NCBI GenBank assembly: GCA_028066245.1
Contig: JALCBR010000028.1
Location: forward strand, 1-48,346
Reading direction: 5' to 3'
Length of the DNA: 48,346 nucleotides
DNA from: Pirellulales bacterium
Lineage (GTDB): Bacteria; Planctomycetota; Planctomycetia; Pirellulales; S012-138
Shown here: piece by piece, positions 27,758 through 36,699 of the stretch
Layout of the letters: each line of letters starts with the position of its first letter
How positions within the stretch are numbered: position 1 is the stretch's first letter
Translations under genes and position numbers: made by a program
The notes under the pieces: generated by a model
Databases searched by the model: none
The model's input: only the letters and a program-made list of their open reading frames with translations
Told to the model about the DNA's origin: nothing

Positions 27758-29446
27758 ATGGCAAACACGCAGAGGAGTGAATCGGCAGCGACCATCGTTG
27801 GCGACGATGCGCTGACTGCGAGCAACCAGTCAACGACCTTTCGGGGTCAATCTTGGATTCGAATGAGTTCCTTGCTCATTGTTGTCGCTGGCGGTATCGC
27901 TGTTGTCCGACTACTACCTGTCGGTCGGCTTACGGACATGCTCACCGGCGCGATTCAAGATATGGGCGTGTGGGGGCCTGTGCTGTTCGCTGGCGTCTAT
28001 GTCCTAGCCACAGTGTTGATGCTGCCGGGTTCGGCTTTGACGTTGGTGGGCAGCGGAATCTTTGGTTTGTGGTGGGGCTTAGCTTCGGTTTCGGTCGGCT
28101 CCACCGTCGGTGCTGCATGCGCTTTTCTCATTGCTCGGTACGTTGCCCGCCCTGCAGTCGAACGCAAGTTGGCCGGGTCTAAGACTTTCAAAGCAGTCGA
28201 CCGTGCAGTGGAACAGGGGGGATGGAAGATCGTCGCCCTGCTTAGACTCTCGCCTGCCATTCCCTTCAACATTCAGAACTATCTCTATGGGCTCACCGCC
28301 ATTCGCTTCTGGCCCTGCGTGCTGGCAAGTTGGGTGGCCATGCTGCCGGGAACTTTCATGTACGTGTATCTTGGATACGCAGGCGGGGAAGGGGTCGCCG
28401 CCGCGACGGGGGAACAAAGCAAGTCAATGGCCGAATGGGTTTTGTTGGGCATTGGGTTGCTGGCCACAATCGTGGTTACGGTCTATGTCACAAGACTCGC
28501 CCGTCGCGCGATGCAACGCGCGGCCGATTTCAAATCAACGGAAACGGCACTGATTGATGATTCGCCAACTGAGCCCATCAAAGTCAAGCCAGCCAAGCCT
28601 GTGGTAACAGCCGCGTATGTGGTGGTCGCAACTGTTGTGGCTGTGGGCGCTGTCTTTGCCAACATCTATTCCACAAAATTCCAAAGCTTGTTCGGTCCAC
28701 CGCCGGTCGTCAGTCAGGAAACTTACACGGATATTTTGGACGGTCCAAACTTCGATCATTCTCAACTCGATGCGCTGCTCACTCGCTACGTCAACGAACG
28801 AGGCGGTGTCGACTACGCTGGGCTCATGTCGGAACGCAAAGTGCTACAAGCGTACATCGCATCGTTAGGCAAAGCGCCGTTTGCAGAGCTTGACCGAAAT
28901 GAAAAGCTCGCTCTGCTCATCAACGCATATAACGCGTTTACATTAGAGTTAGTCTTAGAACACTGGAATAACGGCCGAATGACATCCATAAAGGATGACA
29001 TTCCCGCCGAGGATCGCTGGGACGTGGAGCGTTGGAAGGTGGGAGGTTCCACATGGTCTCTCAATCAAATTGAACACGATCAGATTCGTCCGCATTTCAA
29101 AGAGCCACGGATTCATTTCGCACTGGTTTGCGCCGCGGTGGGGTGCCCTCCATTGCGTAGTGAAGCTTACACAGCCGAACGTCTGGAAGAGCAATTAGCC
29201 GACCAGACAGAATATGTACATACGCATGATCGCTGGTTTCAATTGGACGCGGATCGCAACCAGGTTAGGCTGACTCAACTCTATACGTGGTACCGCGACG
29301 ACTTTGAACAATCAGCCGGCAGTGTTTTGCAATACGCTGCACAGCATTCGGCAGAGTTGAAGAGGCTGCTTGAAGCTGGCAAAGCCCCACGCAAGGTTTG
29401 GTTGAACTACGAGTGGGCACTCAACTCTCAACAGAACCTGAGATAG
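27758..29446 (+). CDS. VTT/TVP38 membrane protein fused to a DUF547 domain
   Basis: The 562-residue protein has two parts. Residues ~35-240 form a VTT (SNARE-associated, DedA/TVP38-TMEM64) membrane domain with the motif GSALTLVGSGIFGLWWG and the re-entrant-loop stretch LLRLSPAIPFNIQNYLYGLT. A further hydrophobic segment (~290-310) leads into an extracytoplasmic DUF547 domain (~335-550) with NAYNAFTLELVL and VCAAVGCPPLRSEAY, signatures of that family, whose catalysis is not established. DedA/TVP38 proteins are thought to move lipids or to be needed for membrane homeostasis. It is the first gene of a three-gene unit with two glycosyltransferases; together they resemble clusters around rSAM/selenodomain (arsenosugar) genes. 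Confidence 0.88.
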   Translation: MANTQRSESAATIVGDDALTASNQSTTFRGQSWIRMSSLLIVVAGGIAVVRLLPVGRLTDMLTGAIQDMGVWGPVLFAGVYVLATVLMLPGSALTLVGSGIFGLWWGLASVSVGSTVGAACAFLIARYVARPAVERKLAGSKTFKAVDRAVEQGGWKIVALLRLSPAIPFNIQNYLYGLTAIRFWPCVLASWVAMLPGTFMYVYLGYAGGEGVAAATGEQSKSMAEWVLLGIGLLATIVVTVYVTRLARRAMQRAADFKSTETALIDDSPTEPIKVKPAKPVVTAAYVVVATVVAVGAVFANIYSTKFQSLFGPPPVVSQETYTDILDGPNFDHSQLDALLTRYVNERGGVDYAGLMSERKVLQAYIASLGKAPFAELDRNEKLALLINAYNAFTLELVLEHWNNGRMTSIKDDIPAEDRWDVERWKVGGSTWSLNQIEHDQIRPHFKEPRIHFALVCAAVGCPPLRSEAYTAERLEEQLADQTEYVHTHDRWFQLDADRNQVRLTQLYTWYRDDFEQSAGSVLQYAAQHSAELKRLLEAGKAPRKVWLNYEWALNSQQNLR

Positions 29447-29496
29447 CGTAAAGTCCTACCCGAACAACTCACCAAACCAAATATTCAACGTATGTC

Positions 29497-31074
29497 TTGA
29501 ACTCGCGACATTCGTTATCTCGATTCTTTCTAGCCGTCGGGCTGATTGGCCTGATCACGTGGTCCGTGATGCTTGCGCTACTCAGCGATTCCTTCGCATC
29601 GGGAAAGAGCATCCTCGACAAACCGGTCGCAGAGTTCTTTGCTCTCCAGGTAGGCGCCGGCATCATCTATTTGCTCACGCTTGCAGAGCTGCGCCGACAT
29701 TCAACCTGGCTCACTCTCGGTGCTGTGATTTTGTGCGGCTTGACAATACGGTTGGCGCAGTTTCCCGCGCAACCGGTGATGGAAACAGATTTCTATCGCT
29801 ATCTATGGGATGGAGCATTGGCGGCCAACGGTGTCAGTCCGTATGAGTTTTCTCCAGATGACGCGCGGCTGCCACTGAGTGATGAGTTTATCCCTCCGCC
29901 CGTTATCGTGCCGGACGATTCACCTGCTAGCATAAGCGAGGAAACGTCCGCAACTCTAACGGAAAACGTGCCGAGAGTTGTCCGCAACTTGGCGGAAGAG
30001 TCAGGGGGTGTTGTTCACAACGTCAATCACCCTTTTTTGCGAACCATCTATCCACCAACAGCACAGGCGACTTTCGTCGCGGCATACTTTGTCGCCCCTT
30101 TTGACATCATTGGTTTGCGATGGATCTGGCTGGGACTCGACATCGCAATTCTCGGCATCCTCTGTTGGCTGCTACGCGGTGGCAAGGATACGGCGTTTCG
30201 CGCTGGGGTTTACTGGCTCAATCCGCTGCTCGTTAAAGAGGCGTTCAACTCTGCACACATGGAACTGGCGGTCATTGTCTTTGCGCTGTTGGCTTTGTGG
30301 GCGGCGATGAAATATCGCGGCTGGTTGAGCCTAGTTTTGCTTGCGCTGGCGACTGGAGCCAAGATCTGGCCAGTCATTTGGCTGCCGCTGTTCTTCAAGC
30401 GATTGCGCAGGCGTCGTGGACGGATGTTTGTTGGGATATTCCTGTTCGCTGCCGTCGCGGGGCTATTGACATGGCCGATTCTCGACAGCCGACTGGATAC
30501 TAAGAGTGGATTCACTGCCTACGCTGGGACTTGGAAGATGAATGACAGCGTTCACATGGTCATTCATGAAACCTGCAAGTGGGTGACGCCGTCGACGAAT
30601 GCTGAGAGTGACCTGCCCACGAAGAACGAAGGTGACTCAACGCTGCCATGGTTGACGCCGGACATGATGTCAAAATCTATTGCGGGAGTGATCTTGCTGG
30701 CTTTTGTTGGTTGGCTGACATGGCGCATGCGGGATGATGACGACGCTGGGTTCTCCACCACGATCATGGCTTCGACCGCGTGCTTGTTCTTGATTAGCCC
30801 CACGCAATTTCCCTGGTACTTCCTGTGGTTGTTGCCGCTGTTGGCAATTCGTCCCCTGTGGTCGCTTCTGGGTTTAACGGTAACTTTGCCGATCTACTAC
30901 CTCCGATTTCCGATGAAGGCCCTCTCGTTGGAATCGAGTTATGACTACGGTCTGGTGTGGCTGGAGTACGTTCCCATCTGGATTCTTTTGATTTTGGAAA
31001 TCTGGTGGCGTCGGCGACATGCACGACGAGAATCACCTCTCAAGGAGGATGCGTGTATCGCGAAGCACGGGTAG
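29497..31074 (+). CDS. GT87-like polytopic mannosyltransferase family protein
   Basis: The 525-residue protein has about ten or more membrane segments and the family signature ETDFYRYLWDGALAANGVSPYEFSP (Asp-containing first loop, then the G-x-SPY motif) followed by HPFLRTIYPPTAQATF and SPTQFPWYFLWLLP. These features are typical of polyprenyl-phosphate-dependent mannosyltransferases (GT87/DUF2029 and relatives). A disordered acidic segment (~125-165) interrupts the first loop. The frame begins with a TTG at 29497 with no ribosome site; the ATG at 29492 is in another frame and ends at once. Its end overlaps the start of the next gene by 22 bases, showing one operon. Confidence 0.83.
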   Translation: MNSRHSLSRFFLAVGLIGLITWSVMLALLSDSFASGKSILDKPVAEFFALQVGAGIIYLLTLAELRRHSTWLTLGAVILCGLTIRLAQFPAQPVMETDFYRYLWDGALAANGVSPYEFSPDDARLPLSDEFIPPPVIVPDDSPASISEETSATLTENVPRVVRNLAEESGGVVHNVNHPFLRTIYPPTAQATFVAAYFVAPFDIIGLRWIWLGLDIAILGILCWLLRGGKDTAFRAGVYWLNPLLVKEAFNSAHMELAVIVFALLALWAAMKYRGWLSLVLLALATGAKIWPVIWLPLFFKRLRRRRGRMFVGIFLFAAVAGLLTWPILDSRLDTKSGFTAYAGTWKMNDSVHMVIHETCKWVTPSTNAESDLPTKNEGDSTLPWLTPDMMSKSIAGVILLAFVGWLTWRMRDDDDAGFSTTIMASTACLFLISPTQFPWYFLWLLPLLAIRPLWSLLGLTVTLPIYYLRFPMKALSLESSYDYGLVWLEYVPIWILLILEIWWRRRHARRESPLKEDACIAKHG

Positions 31075-33047
31075 CATTGCTGATGCCGGCATTGAACGAA
31101 GAACAAGCCATCGGCGAAGTGCTCTGCGATTTGCCGGATTGGATCGATCGCGTGGTCGTTGCCGATAACGGTTCGACGGACAAGACCGCAGAGATTGCCA
31201 AGTCGCTTGGCGCAGAAGTTGTCTATGAACCAAGACGCGGGTACGGCGCCGCCTGCCTCGGCGGCTTGAACGCACTGTGCCTTGGTGCCACTCCTGAGAT
31301 CGTCGTTTTCATGGACGCGGACCGCAGCGACGCCCCGGAAGACCTGCCGGCTCTCTTGAACCCACTTGTCGACGACAATGCAGACTTGGTGATCGGCTCG
31401 CGCGTGCTAGGTGATTGCGAACCTGGGGCGCTCTCTATGCCGCAACGGTTTGGAAACGCGCTGGCCAGCTCCCTGCTGCGGAAAATATGGGGCGTTCCTT
31501 GTACCGATCTCGGACCTTTTCGTGCCATTCGCTTGGAAGTGTTGAAATCGTTGGAGATGTCGGACCTGGATTTTGGTTGGACGGTAGAAATGCAGGCTCG
31601 CGCAGCGCGGCGCGGACTGCGAATCGTGGAAACACCCGTTGCTTATCGACGGCGGGTAGGCCGGTCCAAGATTTCCGGAACGATTCGTGGTGTGATTGGC
31701 GCGGGCACCAAGATCCTTGGCACGATTGGCCATGAATGGCTGGTCAGCCACCGGGAACGCAATCATCGTCGACGAATGCTGGTCTTTTCTCGCTGGCCAA
31801 CTCCGGGCACAACAAAGACACGAATGATCCCGGCACTTGGAGCTCAGGGGGCTGCCGACTTGCAAGCCGAGATGACGGCACGGACTCTACAAACCGCTAA
31901 GTCGGCAGTTGACTATCCCAGCGATCTCGATGTCCGTTTCACAGGCGGAACGCGCCAGCAAATGTCGGAGCGCTTTGGGCGCAGCCATCAATACCGAGAA
32001 CAAGGGACAGGCGACCTGGGCGATCGACTCAAACGTGCCTTCACGACTGCGTTTGAAGAAGATTGCCGACGTGTTGTCTGTGTCGGTAGCGATTGTCCGG
32101 GCTTAACGACGGAGATTCTCGAGTCCGCCTGGCGGAAGTTGCTTTCACATGATGTTGTTCTGGGCCCGGCTAAGGACGGCGGCTATTACCTGATTGGCTT
32201 GCGCGAGCCGATTCTGGGTTTGTTCCAAGATATTGATTGGGGAACAAGCCGCGTCCTTCAACAAACGCGTGATCGAATCAGATCCAACGGACTGTCCCTC
32301 AGCGAACTGCCACCACTGTCTGATGTTGACCAGCCTGATGACTTGGTCGTCTGGAAAACCATCAAATCAAAGAATTCGATAGCAGATCGCGATTTGCTAA
32401 GCGTGATCATTCCCACACTCAACGCTGAAGCGACACTTCAGGCCGCGATTCAGTCTGCTCAACAAGGTTCCACGGTGGAGATTATCGTCAGCGATGGTGG
32501 AAGCTCGGACGGCACGCTCGACATTGCTCAGCGTCACGGAGTCAGAGTCATCTCGACACGACAAGGGCGGGCGCGCCAAATGAACGCTGGCGCAGAGATA
32601 GCTCGCGGCGAAATCTTCTTGTTCCTGCACGCCGATACACGACTCCCCTTCGGCTACCGCAACTTTGTTGATCGAACGCTACGGTCGGCAGAAAACGTCG
32701 CCGGAGCATTCCGCATGGCGTTTGATAGCAATGCGGTGGGATTGCGCACTATTGAGCTGGGAACCTCTCTTCGCTCACGTCTTCTGCAACTCCCCTACGG
32801 CGATCAGGCAATCTTTTTGCGCCGGGAAATTTTTCAACGCATTGGCGGCTTTCCAGACTTGGACGTCATGGAAGACTATGCCTTCGTCAACAAGTTACGC
32901 ATGCTGGGCAAAATCGCGGTCGCGCAGCTGGCGGCACTCACTTCGGACCGCAAGTACCGGCAGCACGGTTTGGCCCGCACGGTTTTGAAGCATCAGAAAC
33001 TGATTCTCGATTGGCAGACCTCCACAGGCAACACAACTCCTCCTTGA
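31053..33047 (+). CDS. Triple-fused glycosyltransferase (GT2 + DUF2064/TIGR04282 + TIGR04283-like GT2)
   Basis: From the GTG at 31053 (AAGGAGG 4 bases upstream) the product is 664 residues. Module 1 (~8-230) is a GT2 enzyme with VVVADNGSTDKTAEIA and a DADRSD metal site. Module 2 (~242-435) is a DUF2064/CofC-like domain (LVFSRWPTPGTTKTRMIP, CVGSDCPGL, GPAKDGGYYLIGL) as in TIGR04282, rSAM/selenodomain-associated transferase 1. Module 3 (~448-655) is a second GT2 (SVIIPTLNAEATL, VSDGGSSDGT, HADTRLP, ELGTSLRSRLLQLPYGDQAIF) as in TIGR04283, transferase 2. The latter two families are named for arsenosugar biosynthesis and are normally separate genes. The radical-SAM partner ArsS and the methyltransferase ArsM are not in the window. 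Confidence 0.88.
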   Translation: MYREARVALLMPALNEEQAIGEVLCDLPDWIDRVVVADNGSTDKTAEIAKSLGAEVVYEPRRGYGAACLGGLNALCLGATPEIVVFMDADRSDAPEDLPALLNPLVDDNADLVIGSRVLGDCEPGALSMPQRFGNALASSLLRKIWGVPCTDLGPFRAIRLEVLKSLEMSDLDFGWTVEMQARAARRGLRIVETPVAYRRRVGRSKISGTIRGVIGAGTKILGTIGHEWLVSHRERNHRRRMLVFSRWPTPGTTKTRMIPALGAQGAADLQAEMTARTLQTAKSAVDYPSDLDVRFTGGTRQQMSERFGRSHQYREQGTGDLGDRLKRAFTTAFEEDCRRVVCVGSDCPGLTTEILESAWRKLLSHDVVLGPAKDGGYYLIGLREPILGLFQDIDWGTSRVLQQTRDRIRSNGLSLSELPPLSDVDQPDDLVVWKTIKSKNSIADRDLLSVIIPTLNAEATLQAAIQSAQQGSTVEIIVSDGGSSDGTLDIAQRHGVRVISTRQGRARQMNAGAEIARGEIFLFLHADTRLPFGYRNFVDRTLRSAENVAGAFRMAFDSNAVGLRTIELGTSLRSRLLQLPYGDQAIFLRREIFQRIGGFPDLDVMEDYAFVNKLRMLGKIAVAQLAALTSDRKYRQHGLARTVLKHQKLILDWQTSTGNTTPP

Positions 33048-33179
33048 AATTCATAGGGTTGTCTGCTCTCGCAAAGCGGTCATTCTGTCCTCGTGAGGGG
33101 TCTCATGGTGTAGCGTGGGGCATGAACTGAACCGTCTTTATGACGGCTACTTGCAGTGAACGATTGTTGATTGGTTTCA

Positions 33180-34358
33180 TCAGTGAGGTGAAAGCCCTTC
33201 ACGCGAGGAACTGAGAAAACCAATTGGCAAATCAGTCCTGCCTTCCAGCACCAAGTCCGCTAAAGCACGCCCCAGAATGCCGACGAATTTGAAACCATGC
33301 CCGGACAGTCCGGCAGCGAACGCAACGTGTGGTGCTTGCGGATGCAAATCCACGATGAAGTGTTCATCAGGCGTGAGCGTGTACATGCAGACTGTCTGCT
33401 GTTGTAGCTCGATGGAAACACCAGGCAGGTGAGTTTGACAGAAGTTCTGAACGCGACGGAGGTTCTCCTTATCAATGGCTCGATCAAGAGTTGTTGGGTC
33501 GTCAACATCGGCGCCGCCGGAATGTTCGGCGACTTTGACGCTCTTGCCTATTTGTGGAAATGAGTAGAACACTCCGTGCGGAAGTTCAAAGAGCACGGCA
33601 GGGACATCCCGGGAAACTGTGTACCGATCATCCTTGGGCCATAACCAGTACTGCGGCTTCCTGCGGACGGATAAGGCAATCGTGAATAAATTGTCTGCGT
33701 CAGCTAGCCCTTTTGTTTTCCCTAAAGTCTCGCTCGCCCACGCGCCAGCTGCAATGACGAGACGTCTTGCGGAATAAGCTCCAGTGGACGTTGTCACTTG
33801 AACTCCACCATTGCTGATTCGCCAGTCATGCACAGGCTCATTGAAATGAAATTTAACGCCAAGCCGTTGCGCGGCGTCGATCTGCGTTTGCACGCACGCT
33901 TCGACTCGCAAATAGCCCGAATTTCGTTCATAAACTCCTTCGCAACCCTCTGGGACGACAAAGCAGCGCGGCCAGCGTAGTTCGATCTGATCCTCTTGCA
34001 GGTTTTCTACAGAAAGCCCGTGAAGCTTCGCACTGCGGCGAACTCCCTGTAAAACTTGGCCCCCGACTGGTCCAATCTGTAGTAAGCCTGTTTGGACATA
34101 CAGTGGTGGCTGGCCTTTCCCCTCGCATGCTTCCAGCTCACTCCACCAGTGATACGACGCTTGAGCCAGCGGGACATAGTCGGGATGTTCAAAATACGCT
34201 TGACGAATGATCCTCGTTTCCCCATGTGAGCTGCCGCGATCATGGGCAGGGCCAAATCTATCGATCGCCAACACACGCAATCCGCGTCGTGCTAACTCTA
34301 GGGCCGCGGCGCTCCCGACTCCTCCGACACCCAAGACGATGGCATCATAGGGTTTCAC
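33180..34358 (-). CDS. FAD-dependent sarcosine / N-methyl-tryptophan oxidase-like protein
   Basis: The 392-residue protein matches the monomeric sarcosine oxidase/MTOX family (DAO fold). It has an N-terminal FAD-binding GVGGVG (10-15), DRFGPAHDRGSSHGETRIIRQAY, and C-terminal CMYTLTPDEHFIVD, whose Cys324 corresponds to the cysteine that covalently binds flavin in this family, then GLSGHGFKF. It would oxidise an N-methyl amino acid or related amine with release of formaldehyde and hydrogen peroxide; the exact substrate is not predictable. Opposite in direction to the glycosyltransferase cluster and to the S10 operon; it stands alone. Confidence 0.9.
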   Translation of the reverse strand: MKPYDAIVLGVGGVGSAAALELARRGLRVLAIDRFGPAHDRGSSHGETRIIRQAYFEHPDYVPLAQASYHWWSELEACEGKGQPPLYVQTGLLQIGPVGGQVLQGVRRSAKLHGLSVENLQEDQIELRWPRCFVVPEGCEGVYERNSGYLRVEACVQTQIDAAQRLGVKFHFNEPVHDWRISNGGVQVTTSTGAYSARRLVIAAGAWASETLGKTKGLADADNLFTIALSVRRKPQYWLWPKDDRYTVSRDVPAVLFELPHGVFYSFPQIGKSVKVAEHSGGADVDDPTTLDRAIDKENLRRVQNFCQTHLPGVSIELQQQTVCMYTLTPDEHFIVDLHPQAPHVAFAAGLSGHGFKFVGILGRALADLVLEGRTDLPIGFLSSSREGLSPH

Positions 34359-34592
34359 GCCTTATTCCTCCGGTCGGGCTGTTGTTGTGCTTTTCGGGTC
34401 GTCAAAACGTAACTTCGGCCAGCGACGTTGACGAGTACGTGCCCATTGCCGGACCCCAAAAGACATAGAAAATCCTGAGGGCTACTCAGGTTGATCTCTT
34501 GAAAAGCCGGTTTTGAAAGCAAGGTGGGCTGACTTTACCGCTTGCAATATAAACGCCCATGCCAAAGGCCAACATTTTTGCGGTGGGGGCTG
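34359..34592. other. Divergent intergenic region upstream of the S10 promoter
   Basis: The region between the flavoprotein gene and rpsJ. Except for the promoter listed separately it shows no recognised gene or RNA. Confidence 0.35.
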
Positions 34593-34621
34593 TTGACACT
34601 AAATCGGGGAAATTCTAGGAT
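34593..34621 (+). promoter_or_regulatory. Main promoter of the S10 ribosomal cluster
   Basis: TTGACA (34593-34598), spacer of exactly 17 bases, TAGGAT (34616-34621). The -35 is consensus and the -10 matches at four of six positions. The transcript would start near 34628, about 55 bases before rpsJ. Confidence 0.75.
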
Positions 34622-34682
34622 TTGCGTTTCGCCATTTCGGCGGCAAGTTCATTGAGAATCTAGGGTTCTGGGGAAGACTCCT

Positions 34683-35000
34683 GTGGCGATTGAGACCATC
34701 CGTATTCGCATGGAAGCCTATGATCATTCCGTGCTCGACCAGAGTGCGGCGGAGATCGTAGATACTGCCAAGCGGACTGGCTCAGAAGTACATGGGCCTA
34801 TTCCTCTGCCAACCCGAATTGAGCGATATACCGTGCTTTCCAGCCCTCACGTGGATAAAAAGGCGCGGCAGCAGTTTGAAATCCGGACGCACAAACGATT
34901 GGTGGACATCGTTAATTCCACCGCCAAAACGATCGAAGCACTGAACAAGCTAAGCCTTCCCGCAGGCGTTGATATCAAAATCAAAGCCTCAACCAAGTGA
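34683..35000 (+). CDS. rpsJ: 30S ribosomal protein S10
   Basis: The 105-residue product starts with GTG and contains the S10 core ([28 protein letters not shown], then [14 protein letters not shown] and [20 protein letters not shown]). Length is normal. S10 is in the 30S head and, with NusB, also acts in antitermination. It opens the cluster. The 222-base gap to rplC is unusually long. Confidence 0.98.
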   Translation: MAIETIRIRMEAYDHSVLDQSAAEIVDTAKRTGSEVHGPIPLPTRIERYTVLSSPHVDKKARQQFEIRTHKRLVDIVNSTAKTIEALNKLSLPAGVDIKIKASTK

Positions 35001-35222
35001 TGTGGGGATGTTGGCGGTCGCGGTAAGCCGCGGGGGCTGTGCGAGGGTTGGCGTCAGCGCTTGTTGTTTCTGTCAGGAGTTGCGTCCGGTAATCGCAGTT
35101 TTTCAGCAGTAGGAGTGTGGGTTTAGTCCGGCACACTGGAGTTTCAATGTCGCGGAAGTCAATCAGGTAAGCATCGGGATTGCCGGTGTCTCCTGTTTGG
35201 CAGGCAACATGAGGTCAGGGTC
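35001..35222 (+). other. Long rpsJ-rplC spacer, possible leader RNA
   Basis: About 222 bases separate rpsJ and rplC, far more than the other gaps. It contains a small CGCGG/CCGCG hairpin (35019-35032) without a T-run, but no open frame that looks coding. It could be a leader involved in ribosomal-protein feedback or hold an internal promoter; neither is demonstrated. Confidence 0.3.
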
Positions 35223-35912
35223 ATGAGTACTGGAATACTCGGCCGTAAGGTCGGGATGACACAGGTTTATGATGAATCGGGCCGCGCTGTGCCCGTCACG
35301 GTTATCGAGGCCGGTCCCTGTCACGTGTTGCAGGTTCGCACTCGAGAACGTGACGGCTATAACGCCGTTCAGTTGGGCTTTGCTGACAAGCCTCGCCGGT
35401 TGGCTCGTCGTAGTGAACGCGGCCATGTTGCCAAGATTGAGTCTGCCCGCTCCAGGTCTCGCGCGGACGCCGGGGTTGAGGTGGTTGGGAAAGCCGGGGC
35501 TGAGCCCAAGCGGTATGTTCGTGAGTTCCGCGGTGAAGCGGGTGACGCCACGGTCGGCCAAGAAGTCAAGGTCGATATTTTTAGCGAAGAGGACTCCGTG
35601 GATGTCACGGGGACTAGCAAGGGGCGAGGTTTTTCTGGCGTAATGCGGCGGCACAATTTTGCCGGGCAGCGCGCCAGTCATGGCGTCAAGAAAGTGCATC
35701 GCCATCCCGGGGGTACCGGCTGTTCGGCTTATCCTAGTCGTGTTTTCAAGGGCAAGCGAATGGCTGGTCAATACGGTAACGCCAGGTGTACGGTTCGCAA
35801 TCTCAAGGTTGTCGGGGTTGATGCTGAGAAGAATCTGCTGCTTGTCGAAGGTGGTATTCCTGGGCCCAATGGTGGTTTTCTTGTGATTCGCAAGACAAAC
35901 ATGCTCAAGTAA
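35223..35912 (+). CDS. rplC: 50S ribosomal protein L3
   Basis: The 229-residue product has the L3 start (GILGRKVGMTQVYDESGRAVPVTVIEAG), the central SKGRGFSGVMRRHNFAGQRASHG (the methylated-Gln region in other bacteria) and HRHPGGTGCSAYPSRVFKGKRMAGQYG. An extra stretch at ~70-110 makes it slightly longer than the usual ~210. The ATG follows GAGGTCAGGGTC. It is followed immediately by an intrinsic terminator. Confidence 0.98.
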   Translation: MSTGILGRKVGMTQVYDESGRAVPVTVIEAGPCHVLQVRTRERDGYNAVQLGFADKPRRLARRSERGHVAKIESARSRSRADAGVEVVGKAGAEPKRYVREFRGEAGDATVGQEVKVDIFSEEDSVDVTGTSKGRGFSGVMRRHNFAGQRASHGVKKVHRHPGGTGCSAYPSRVFKGKRMAGQYGNARCTVRNLKVVGVDAEKNLLLVEGGIPGPNGGFLVIRKTNMLK

Positions 35913-35941
35913 CGGCGCGCTGTCTTGGCGTGCCGTTTTTT
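35913..35941 (+). terminator. Intrinsic terminator between rplC and rplD
   Basis: An 8-bp stem with one G-U pair (CGGCGCGC / GCGTGCCG), a 7-base loop TGTCTTG and a run of six T directly after. It begins one base after the rplC stop codon, inside the ribosomal protein cluster, so it must be partial, controlled, or overridden by a promoter upstream of rplD. Confidence 0.75.
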
Positions 35942-36007
35942 CGTTGGTGGCTTGAGGCGACGGGATAAACGGTAGTAACTAATCGATCTGTAGAGATCGC
36001 GAGAATC

Positions 36008-36661
36008 ATGGCAACCCTGACAGTCTATGACCGATCTGGCGGCAAGGTTGGCGAGGTCGAGGTCGACCCTGCTGAGTTCGCTCCGCGCATCAATCGGCAA
36101 TTGTTGCACGATGCCGTGGTGATGTACCAAAGCAATCAGCGGATGGGGACCGCCGCCTCGAAGAGTCGGGCTCAAGTCGCTGGCACGACAAAGAAGCTGT
36201 ACCGACAAAAGGGGACTGGCAACGCTCGTGCTGGGTCGCGTCGTACAAACGTGCGTCGTGGCGGTGGGCATGCGTTTGCCAAGCGGACTCGCGATTGGAC
36301 GTACCGCATGCCCCGCAAGGCTTTGCAGTTGGCGACTCGCATGGCAATAGCGGCCAAGATCCAGGATGGCCAGGTCGCTTTGATTGACGAGTTGGCGTTT
36401 GATGTGCCAAGTACAAAGTCGATGGTTGGGGTCTTGCAGGCGTTGAGTCTATGCGGCCAAACGCTCTTGATTTCGACTGACGGCTATGACGTTCAGGTGT
36501 ACAAATCGGCCAGGAATATCCCAGGCGTTGATGTGGCTCCGGTCTCAGATCTCAACGCCTTGAGTGTTTTGAAGCCGACTCAAGTTTTGATGACCAAGAG
36601 CGCGTTTGAATCGTTGCGGTCCAGGGTGGCTGGGGCGGCTGAGTCCGTCGGCGCTGCCTAG
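36008..36661 (+). CDS. rplD: 50S ribosomal protein L4
   Basis: The 217-residue product carries the L4 features: QRMGTAASKSRAQVAGTTKKLYRQKGTGNARAGSRR followed by GGGHAFAKRTRDWTYRMPRKALQLATRMAIAAK, the loop that lines the exit tunnel. L4 is also a known feedback regulator of S10 operons in gammaproteobacteria. The gene lies 66 bases after a terminator, which suggests its own promoter or a regulated read-through; a clear promoter could not be pinned down. Confidence 0.98.
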   Translation: MATLTVYDRSGGKVGEVEVDPAEFAPRINRQLLHDAVVMYQSNQRMGTAASKSRAQVAGTTKKLYRQKGTGNARAGSRRTNVRRGGGHAFAKRTRDWTYRMPRKALQLATRMAIAAKIQDGQVALIDELAFDVPSTKSMVGVLQALSLCGQTLLISTDGYDVQVYKSARNIPGVDVAPVSDLNALSVLKPTQVLMTKSAFESLRSRVAGAAESVGAA

Positions 36662-36699
36662 AGGCTTCGTGTTGGGTCGTTTTCTCCGTTTCGACGGAT

